From Leptospira sp. (GTDB lineage Bacteria > Spirochaetota > Leptospiria > Leptospirales > Leptospiraceae), in NCBI GenBank assembly GCA_016742255.1, contig JACVCB010000055.1:1-6115 (forward strand): a stretch of 6,115 nucleotides of DNA, read 5' to 3'. Below the pieces are notes generated by a model. It saw only the letters and a list, made by a program, of their open reading frames with translations. It was not told where the DNA came from and searched no databases. Positions 1 through 5,227 of the stretch are shown one piece after another. How positions within the stretch are numbered: position 1 is the stretch's first letter; the number at the start of each line of letters is the position of its first letter. The position numbers were made by a program, and so were the translations under genes.

Positions 1-382
1 GGACAGAACCTAACAATAAATTACTTTCTTCTCGGTTCAGTTGTGACATGAGTTCTGTTGCGATCACAATACCATGATCAAACCGACCACTGAGAATCAA
101 ATTCACTCCCAACTGGAAGGCTGCCGCACCGGAAGAAGATGCAGTTTCCATTCGAATGGAATAAAGATCTTTTAGTCCTAACCTGGCAGCAATTTTTGCT
201 GAAAGGTGAAATTCCTTGTTATAAGAATCAGGTGAAAAACTTGCATAGATGATGAATTGAATTTTGTGAGATTGAAACTCATGTACAGATTGTTTTGCGG
301 TAACAGAGGACAAATCGAGTTGTGATCCTTTGTGTTTACCAAATACACTCATTGATGGATTGTGAATGTAAACTTTCTTCAT
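1..382 (-). CDS. Thiolase-superfamily protein (SCP-x/acetyl-CoA acetyltransferase-like), 3' part outside window
   Basis: The leftward frame opens at ATG (382-380) and stays open to the window edge, giving 127 N-terminal residues of a protein that is normally about 380-400 aa. The start MKKVYIHNPSMSVFGKHKGS matches the opening beta strand and FG(K/R)H of SCP-x type thiolases. Residues 79-90 (ETASSSGAAAFQ) align with the nucleophile loop, usually E-A-A-C-A-S-G-G, and residues 105-113 (IVIATELMS) match the following VGxExMS strand. Family members condense or cleave acyl-CoA in lipid metabolism. Oddly, the position of the acyl-accepting Cys is Ser82 (codon TCT at 139-137), so true thiolase activity is doubtful. 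It could be a non-condensing paralogue, or its C-terminal half may carry compensating residues that cannot be seen here. The ribosome site is weak (GGAA about 10 bases upstream). It is divergent from bfr. Family confidence is high; substrate is unknown. Confidence 0.8.
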   Translation of the reverse strand, partial: MKKVYIHNPSMSVFGKHKGSQLDLSSVTAKQSVHEFQSHKIQFIIYASFSPDSYNKEFHLSAKIAARLGLKDLYSIRMETASSSGAAAFQLGVNLILSGRFDHGIVIATELMSQLNREESNLLLGSV

Positions 383-460
383 TCGAATATAGTTTCCGCT
401 TGCCTATTCTATGAAAACCAATTATCTTTCCAATTGAACCGAGAATTTGAGGTTACCCAT
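383..460. promoter_or_regulatory. Divergent intergenic region between thiolase and bfr
   Basis: This 78-base gap must hold the start signals for bfr and probably also for the thiolase gene. I see no convincing -35/-10 pair. TATTCT at 405-410 is a possible rightward -10, with only a poor TTCGAA at 382-387 in front. CCAATT occurs twice (418-423 and 430-435), 12 bases apart, between that possible promoter and the bfr ribosome site GAGG (449-452). The repeat could be a small operator, or chance in AT-rich DNA. I do not see a recognisable Fur box. Confidence 0.35.
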
Positions 461-937
461 ATGAAGGGAAAAAAAGAAGTAATCGACATATTAGCAGAAG
501 TTCTATCTGCGGAACTCACAGCCATCAATCAGTATTTCATACACGCAAAATTATGCAAAAACTGGGGATACATGGAACTTGCCGAGTATCTCAGAAAAGA
601 ATCCATCGAAGAAATGAAACATGCTGACGAAATCATGGAGCGTATTCTCTATTTTGATGGTATCCCTGACTTACAAAAATACATGAAAATCAATGTAGGC
701 CAAACAGTTCCCGAGATGTTACAACATGACTTACAATTGGAATACAATGCTGTAGAACGATTGAACCGTGGGATTGATATATGTGTGGCAAGTAAAGACA
801 ATGGAACAAGAGAACTTTTGGAGAAAATTCTTGTCTCGGAAGAAGAACACATTGATTGGATTGAGACTCAAGTATCGCTCATAGAATCCATTGGTTTACA
901 AAACTATTTGGCTCAAAAATTAGGAGATTCGGAATAA
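461..937 (+). CDS. bfr: Bacterioferritin, haem-binding iron-storage subunit
   Basis: This 158-aa protein is the expected length for bacterioferritin, which forms a 24-subunit cytoplasmic shell that oxidises Fe2+ at a diiron centre and stores it as ferric mineral. All ligands known from E. coli Bfr fall at the same residue numbers: Glu18, Glu51, His54, Glu94, Glu127 and His130, together with Tyr25. Met52, which binds the inter-subunit haem, is also present (EEMKHAD). The C-terminal EEHIDWIETQ and GLQNYL blocks are typical. I chose ATG 461 because the protein then begins MKGKKEVID like other Bfrs and has GAGG 8 bases upstream; a longer frame from 362 adds a non-homologous leader. The stop TAA (935-937) overlaps a possible ATA start of the methyltransferase, and a terminator-like hairpin follows at 968. 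By its residues it should be a functional ferroxidase subunit. Confidence 0.97.
   Translation: MKGKKEVIDILAEVLSAELTAINQYFIHAKLCKNWGYMELAEYLRKESIEEMKHADEIMERILYFDGIPDLQKYMKINVGQTVPEMLQHDLQLEYNAVERLNRGIDICVASKDNGTRELLEKILVSEEEHIDWIETQVSLIESIGLQNYLAQKLGDSE
922..936 (+). promoter_or_regulatory. Ribosome site AGGAG and possible non-canonical ATA start of the methyltransferase
   Basis: AGGAG (922-926) is followed, after a 7-base spacer, by ATA (934-936), which overlaps the bfr stop TAA as ATAA. The methyltransferase frame is open from 865 onward but has no ATG, GTG, TTG or CTG before TTG 991. Residues encoded from about 952 onward already match the family's N-terminus. The ATA is thus the best-placed start, one base away from an ordinary ATG giving an ATGA-like overlap. 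Non-ATG/GTG/TTG starts are rare, so a sequence error or initiation at a nearby ATT (919 or 964) remains possible. Confidence 0.5.
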
Positions 938-2067
938 AACCTACACATCCCACCTATCATGCCATTTGCGGAGAAGGACTTTCTCCGCTTTTGGAAACGG
1001 AAATCCAATCCTTTCATCTTAAAATCAGCAATCAGAATCGTGGTGGAATTTTTTTCTCAGGCAAAAAAGAGGATGTGATCCAATTTGCCATCCATACCAA
1101 ATTTGCCTCTCGTGTGAATTTGCAACTCCTTCATGAAAATGCACAAAATTACGACGAATTTTATACCAAAACATCCGAGATCCCATGGGAAAAATACATT
1201 GGACCCAATGTGAGTTTTCGTATTGATGCGGAAACCAAAGATAAATTAAAAAATTCTGAATTCACGATGCATCGTACAAAAGATGCAATCCTTGACAGAC
1301 TCCGTGCCAAAAAAGTCCCTCTACCCGAAATTGAAAAACGTTTAGCCGACATTACCATTGTTGTCAGGTCACATACGGATCGATTTAGCGTCGAACTTTC
1401 ATTATCTGGCGATCCTGTCGGACGACGAGGTTACAGACTCCATGCAGGAAATGCCCCTGTGAGAGAACCCATTGCACAAGCAATGCTTGAGATGTCCGAT
1501 TGGAAGGAAGGAGAAACTTTAGTTGACCCAATGTGCGGATCAGGTACAGTTCTTATCGAAGCTGCACTCAGAGAACGCCTGTTTGGTGAAATTAATCGAT
1601 TTCTTTTTGCAGAATCCCCTATTTTCCAAACCTTATTTCCTACCTATGTATTCTCAGAACGAAAAAAGGAAAGTCCAACCTCTCCACATTTGTTTGGATT
1701 TGACATAGACCCTGAGGCAATTCGCATCGCTAAAGAAAATGCCTATGAAGCAGGAGTGGAAGATTTTATCAAGTTTGAAGTTGCAGACTGTTTAACATTA
1801 AAAAATACATTTGGTTCCCAAGGTCATTTGGTCACAAACCCTCCTTATGGTGACCGTATCGGAAAACCCATGGAAGATCTACGTGAGATGTACTTTCAAT
1901 TTGGCCGAGTTTTAAAAAATGAATTTGGTGGCTGGAAGTTTACAGTGTTATGTGCTGATTTTTCCCTCCTTGGAAAATTTGGTTTAAAGGAAAACAAACA
2001 CATCACACTCAAACATGCAAATTTAAAGGCAAAAATCGTAGATTATGAGTTAAGAGGGGGGAAATGA
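934..2067 (+). CDS. THUMP-domain class I SAM-dependent rRNA methyltransferase, RlmL-like (23S rRNA guanine-N2)
   Basis: Transfers methyl from S-adenosylmethionine to a base in structured RNA; in E. coli the homologous half of RlmL makes m2G2445 in 23S rRNA. Numbered from ATA 934 (377 aa), residues 8-23 (YHAICGEGLSPLLETE) match the RlmL opening FASTARGLEELLKTE. A THUMP RNA-binding domain covers about 64-164, ending in LSGDPVGRRGYR. The Rossmann methyltransferase domain has motif I DPMCGSGT at 198-205, an acidic FDIDP strand, and the catalytic NPPYGDRIG from Asn302. The RlmK-like second domain of E. coli RlmL is absent, as in many single-domain homologues. A conventional start is TTG 991 (358 aa), but it deletes the conserved opening, so I prefer the upstream start. 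The stop overlaps the next gene as ATGA. Family is certain; the exact target nucleotide is inferred. Confidence 0.9.
   Translation: MKPTHPTYHAICGEGLSPLLETEIQSFHLKISNQNRGGIFFSGKKEDVIQFAIHTKFASRVNLQLLHENAQNYDEFYTKTSEIPWEKYIGPNVSFRIDAETKDKLKNSEFTMHRTKDAILDRLRAKKVPLPEIEKRLADITIVVRSHTDRFSVELSLSGDPVGRRGYRLHAGNAPVREPIAQAMLEMSDWKEGETLVDPMCGSGTVLIEAALRERLFGEINRFLFAESPIFQTLFPTYVFSERKKESPTSPHLFGFDIDPEAIRIAKENAYEAGVEDFIKFEVADCLTLKNTFGSQGHLVTNPPYGDRIGKPMEDLREMYFQFGRVLKNEFGGWKFTVLCADFSLLGKFGLKENKHITLKHANLKAKIVDYELRGGK
968..992 (+). terminator. Hairpin plus short T run after bfr, inside methyltransferase N-terminal coding
   Basis: GCGGAGAA (968-975) and TTCTCCGC (981-988) form a perfect 8-bp GC-rich stem with loop GGACT, followed by TTTT (989-992). 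The hairpin starts 31 bases after the bfr stop, the layout of an intrinsic terminator. However, the same bases encode the conserved C-G-E-G-L-S-P-L of the downstream methyltransferase. It may be a partial terminator that lowers downstream expression, a 3' stabilising hairpin for bfr mRNA, or a by-product of coding. The T run is short. Confidence 0.45.
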
Positions 2068-3233
2068 AGTCAAAGGACATTTTAAGTCGTGTTTTTGAAA
2101 TCACAAGAGATCCAAGAGATGGCCTACTTTTCTTAAAAGAATTCCAATCCCTTTCTCCCGAATCTTTTGCCATTCTATATGCTGATTCCGAAACCATCTT
2201 TGAAAGTTCCGAAGCTTTATTTTCAGACTTAAAACTCCTCTACCAATTGGATTTGTTTCCTTTTGTTGTTCTAGAAGAAGATAGTTTTCAATACTTAAAA
2301 GTTTTTTTCCCACTCGAACAAATGGGCTCCAACCCTAACGATGAAAAGACATTAGGATTTTCTTATGAAATCATCGCAAGAGATGAACCTCTTCGTGAAT
2401 CGGTTAAAACTTCCATTCAAAAGAAAAAAATCCCCATCCTACTTTGGAACGATGAAATTGAAAAACTTGAATCCGTCTTAGATCGATGTAGGGCAATTTT
2501 ACATTCCTCAAAGGTGATCTATGTATCCATCGATGGTCCATTCAAAGATCCAAACTCTGGAAAAGTGAAATCAATTTTACAAATGGAAAATACCTTTCCT
2601 CTTCGCAGTGGAGTGACTATTACCGAAAGCCAAAAAGAATTCATCCAACTTTCAGAGGCATTGCTTTCCAAAATAGAAGATCCAAAATTCAGTATTGTTC
2701 TCACATCACCTTTCACACTTTTAACAGAACTTTTTACAGTTAAAGGAAGTGGAACACTAGTTAAACGAAAAAACAAAATCAATAAGTTTGAATCCACTGA
2801 TGGAGTGGATATGGTGCGTCTCTTTCGTTTGATTGAAGAATCATTTGGGAAAAAACTAAAACCGGATTTTTTTCAAAGTAAGTTTGATGTCTTATTTTTG
2901 GAAGAATCCTATCGTGCCTGTGCCTGGATGCAAAAAACTGAATATGGTTATTTACTTTCAAAATTTGCTGTGAATGGCGTGGCACGTGGTGCAGGTGTTG
3001 GCCGAGACATTTGGGACCAAATTTTAGAACATTGTAGTCCTCTTTTTTGGCGGAGTAAACCAGATAATACAATCAATAAATGGTATATGTCAATCGCACA
3101 AGGAATTGAAAAAGACAATTCTTGGTATTATTATTGGCTCGGTGTGGACCAAACACTTATCCCTGGAATCATATCTCTTTTGAAATCCCAACCAGAAGAC
3201 TTTGGTCTACCAAATCCACCATCAGAACCATAA
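2064..3233 (+). CDS. N-acetylglutamate synthase, vertebrate-like NAGS type, with degenerate amino-acid-kinase domain
   Basis: Likely transfers acetyl from acetyl-CoA to glutamate, the first step of arginine synthesis. This 389-aa protein aligns by eye with NAGS/NAGK proteins of Xanthomonas type and with animal NAGS. Residues 1-235 follow the amino-acid-kinase fold (SFAILYAD, LYQLDLFPFVVLEED, then SPFTLLTELFTVKGSGTLV at 215-233). Residues about 245-375 are the special NAT domain: SFGKKLKPDFF, YLLSKFAV with Lys300, acetyl-CoA loop RGAGVG (308-313), LFWRSKPDNTINKWY with Asn335 and Tyr341, and YYWLGVD. Lys, Asn and Tyr correspond to catalytic or substrate residues of human NAGS. The kinase half has lost the KxGG and HGxG glycine motifs (here LYAD and LEED) and is shorter than usual, so kinase activity is unlikely; it may be structural or sense arginine. 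ATG 2064 overlaps the previous stop (ATGA), behind the purine run AGAGGGGGG (2053-2061). Confidence 0.85.
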   Translation: MKSKDILSRVFEITRDPRDGLLFLKEFQSLSPESFAILYADSETIFESSEALFSDLKLLYQLDLFPFVVLEEDSFQYLKVFFPLEQMGSNPNDEKTLGFSYEIIARDEPLRESVKTSIQKKKIPILLWNDEIEKLESVLDRCRAILHSSKVIYVSIDGPFKDPNSGKVKSILQMENTFPLRSGVTITESQKEFIQLSEALLSKIEDPKFSIVLTSPFTLLTELFTVKGSGTLVKRKNKINKFESTDGVDMVRLFRLIEESFGKKLKPDFFQSKFDVLFLEESYRACAWMQKTEYGYLLSKFAVNGVARGAGVGRDIWDQILEHCSPLFWRSKPDNTINKWYMSIAQGIEKDNSWYYYWLGVDQTLIPGIISLLKSQPEDFGLPNPPSEP

Positions 3234-3234
3234 A

Positions 3235-3573
3235 ATGAAATTAATTTATGATGGAGAATGTTCCTTTTGTACTCGATTAGCCCATTCTTTGCAAAATCGA
3301 TCCATCCAACCAATTGAAATCCTTTCTTACCATTCTTTGTCTGAAGAGGTGTTAAAGAAAATCCATCCACAATTAACAAGGGATAAATGCAAAGGAGAAG
3401 TACAAATCATCCAGGATGGAAACCGTTTTCCAGGTTTTTTTGGAGTTCGAGTTTTGTTATGGAATGTACGAATCGTTCGTTATTTTGTTTGGATTCTATA
3501 TTTGCCACTCATTCCTTTCTTAGGAATGAGTGTGATGTTCCTTCTAAAAAAATTCAAAAAATCACTTGGTTAA
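3235..3573 (+). CDS. DCC-family (DUF393) thiol-disulfide oxidoreductase-like protein
   Basis: This 112-aa protein opens with MKLIYDGECSFCTRLA, the hallmark DGxCxxC of the DCC family (Cys9 and Cys12 of a thioredoxin-like CxxC). Later blocks GEVQIIQDGN and FFGVRVLLW fit the family's conserved middle. Residues about 84-104 are strongly hydrophobic and may anchor the protein in the membrane, ending in a basic KKFKKSLG tail. The biochemical role of the family is poorly known; a redox function is inferred from the CxxC. ATG 3235 lies one base after the previous stop with no clear ribosome site, so translation is probably by re-initiation; an upstream TTG at 3202 would add a leader that is not family-like. 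The stop TAA shares TTAA with the stop of the convergent gene. Confidence 0.85.
   Translation: MKLIYDGECSFCTRLAHSLQNRSIQPIEILSYHSLSEEVLKKIHPQLTRDKCKGEVQIIQDGNRFPGFFGVRVLLWNVRIVRYFVWILYLPLIPFLGMSVMFLLKKFKKSLG
3506..3532. terminator. Perfect 11-bp inverted repeat in the 3' end of the DCC gene
   Basis: CACTCATTCCT (3506-3516) pairs fully with AGGAATGAGTG (3522-3532) around a 5-base loop TTCTT. On the leftward transcript it begins 38 bases past the stop of the HDO gene and is preceded by a T-rich stretch (complement of 3546-3562), the only strong hairpin I found there. No T run follows it directly, so it may act as an RNA 3' end stabiliser or a Rho-type signal rather than a classic intrinsic terminator. 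In the rightward direction it is translated (PLIPFLGMSV). Confidence 0.4.
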
Positions 3574-4238
3574 TATTTTCCTTCATCCAAACGAGACAAA
3601 CCTAAATAAAAATCTTTTCTTGCATCCAAAGCCAATCGGTTCCCTTCCATCACTTGTTTTTTAGATTCATCTGTTAAACAAACAGTTTCAATCAAATCAA
3701 ACAAACGTTTGCTATGACCTTCGTCGGCATCTAAATTCACTTGAAAAAACTTTCCTTCTGGCAAATTGAATTCTTTTTTCAATTGTTGGTATGAGTTCGC
3801 AATCTGTGAATACTCCAATTTGAGTAAGTATTCGTTGGCAGGTCCAAGAGCACCTAATCCATAATAAAATCCTAAATCAATTACCGATTTCATTTTCTCT
3901 AAATAGGTTTTGGTTTCAGGTAAAATTTGATGCTTTGAAAAATCGAAACCAAGTTGTTCTAAAAAATTTGTTAGTATCGATACATGTGTCTCGGAAATTT
4001 TACCTTCTCCCAACTCTTCCCAAATATTTTCTACAAGGACTATTTTGGCTTTTTGGTCTCGTGTATTGGCAGCAACTAACAAAAACCAATCGACAAAACC
4101 AATCGATACAAAGTATTCTTGGCTCAGCCAAAGTAATAAATCATCAAAGCTCATTTTAATATTTCTTTCTTTTAGCCACTTCGCTTGTAAAACAGAATGT
4201 GTTTCCACTTCCCTTTTTAACATTCCTATGAGATTCAT
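3570..4238 (-). CDS. Haem-oxygenase-like diiron oxidase (HDO) family protein, TenA/CADD/PqqC-like fold
   Basis: This 222-aa, probably all-helical protein resembles the iron-containing redox enzymes related to CADD, UndA, BesC and the central domain of SznF, which use a diiron centre and O2 on amino- or fatty-acid substrates. Visible signature elements are His14 (ETHSVL), QEYF with Glu41, then Glu75 and His85 ten residues apart (EELGEGKISETH), Glu136 (LGPANEYL), and the last helix Asp172 and His175 (DADEGH). Spacing matches UndA and SznF. The first His of the usual HxxxDxxH is Asn168 (codon AAT, 3737-3735), so one iron site may be weakened or remodelled. ATG 4238 overlaps the ligase stop (ATGA), and AAGGA (4252-4248) precedes it by 9 bases. 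It is the last gene of the leftward operon. Fold is fairly sure; substrate unknown, perhaps the product of the upstream enzymes. Confidence 0.75.
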   Translation of the reverse strand: MNLIGMLKREVETHSVLQAKWLKERNIKMSFDDLLLWLSQEYFVSIGFVDWFLLVAANTRDQKAKIVLVENIWEELGEGKISETHVSILTNFLEQLGFDFSKHQILPETKTYLEKMKSVIDLGFYYGLGALGPANEYLLKLEYSQIANSYQQLKKEFNLPEGKFFQVNLDADEGHSKRLFDLIETVCLTDESKKQVMEGNRLALDARKDFYLGLSRLDEGKY

Positions 4239-5227
4239 ACGTTTTGGTCCTTTCCATACTGGTAACGCGGATGAGTTTGGTATTCCTCAAAACCCAAATT
4301 GATACATAATTCTAATAATTCCGAATATGATTTCCCAGCTTTTTCCCATAACATTGGCAAGGTGGAATAAATCTTAGAAAAACCAGGTGTAGCATTCACT
4401 TCCAAACAATAAGGTATTTCTCGTTCCAACTTAAAATCGATTCTGATATAACCTGAACTTCCGAGTAATTTTGCAATCTTCAAAGAAGTGGATTCTAATT
4501 CTTTTTGGAGGGAAATGGGAACTTCAAAATCCAAAGATTCCAAAAATTCAGATTTTGATTTGATTCCTTCATGGTATATCCCTGTAGGAGTATCCACATA
4601 GGCCATGGGTAAAACTTGGTAGTGATTCAAATTTCCAATCACACCAACCGTAAGTTCCCTTCCTGATAAAAATGGTTCTACTAAAAGTGGAGAATGTTCC
4701 TTGAGAAACTTTGGAATCCGAATCTCCCATTCTCTCTGATCTTGGATTGTATTCGCTTCCGAAATTCCCAAACTCGATCCTTCTCCATTGGGTTTCACAA
4801 ATACAGGAAATTGGAGTTTTGGTTTTGTTTGAAATTCTGTCAGTAGTTCTGAATCTGTGACTTGGATTCCCATCGAACGCAAAAAAACTTTGGTTTTGTA
4901 TTTATCCAAAGTAATAGATTGCACTGCCGCAGAACTCCCAGTATGTGCAATACCTAAATATTCGCATAACGCAGGTATATATGCTTCTCTTGAGGCAGAA
5001 GTATAACCTTCCACAAGATTCCACACGATCCAATTTTCCCTGTTACCCTTTGGAATATTGGAAAGAGCAGATGTAATTTCTTTTGCATCCGAAAGTGACA
5101 CAACATCATACCCTAAGGAAACAATTGTTTTTTCCATATACGATATGGTTTCTTCCGATTCCCATTCTTGGGAACGTTTCGGATGGTCCGGATTGTAAAT
5201 ATCACATGCAAGAATGACGGTTTTCAT
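4235..5227 (-). CDS. D-alanine-D-alanine ligase-like ATP-grasp protein
   Basis: ATP-grasp ligases of this type activate a carboxylate as acyl phosphate and join it to an amine. The 330-aa product has the nucleotide-binding [12 protein letters not shown] (143-154, Lys145), [12 protein letters not shown] (184-194), a flexible loop [10 protein letters not shown] (216-225), metal ligands in RIDF (Asp264) and [11 protein letters not shown] (Glu276, Asn278). The N-terminal domain has WNLVEG and [15 protein letters not shown] rather than the HGxxGEDGxxQG of cell-wall Ddl enzymes. I therefore infer a side branch acting on another amino acid, not the housekeeping peptidoglycan enzyme. I chose ATG 5227 because the protein then starts MKTVILACD and overlaps the aminomutase stop as ATGA; a TTG at 5248 would add seven non-homologous residues. 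It lies between the aminomutase and HDO genes, so its substrate may be the aminomutase product. Ligase fold is sure; substrate is not. Confidence 0.88.
   Translation of the reverse strand: MKTVILACDIYNPDHPKRSQEWESEETISYMEKTIVSLGYDVVSLSDAKEITSALSNIPKGNRENWIVWNLVEGYTSASREAYIPALCEYLGIAHTGSSAAVQSITLDKYKTKVFLRSMGIQVTDSELLTEFQTKPKLQFPVFVKPNGEGSSLGISEANTIQDQREWEIRIPKFLKEHSPLLVEPFLSGRELTVGVIGNLNHYQVLPMAYVDTPTGIYHEGIKSKSEFLESLDFEVPISLQKELESTSLKIAKLLGSSGYIRIDFKLEREIPYCLEVNATPGFSKIYSTLPMLWEKAGKSYSELLELCINLGFEEYQTHPRYQYGKDQNV

Noticed and set aside
382..410. TTCGAA and TATTCT as a sigma-70 promoter for bfr
   Set aside because: Spacing of 17 is right, but the -35 matches only three of six consensus bases, so I do not call it as a promoter.
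362..460. N-terminal extension of bacterioferritin from 362
   Set aside because: The leader has no Bfr homology, overlaps the thiolase start, and ATG 461 has GAGG and gives the standard MKG start with ligand numbers equal to E. coli Bfr.
2779..3072. 97-codon leftward frame opposite the NAGS NAT domain
   Set aside because: The opposite strand encodes clear NAT-domain motifs; this frame has no family features and is a shadow.
3387..3605. 72-codon rightward frame inside the DCC gene
   Set aside because: It is in another frame of a well-supported gene and shows no recognisable domain or ribosome site.
4235..5227. Housekeeping cell-wall Ddl
   Set aside because: The N-terminal domain has NLVEG and SREA blocks in place of the usual HGxxGEDG region, and the gene sits in an operon with no cell-wall genes.
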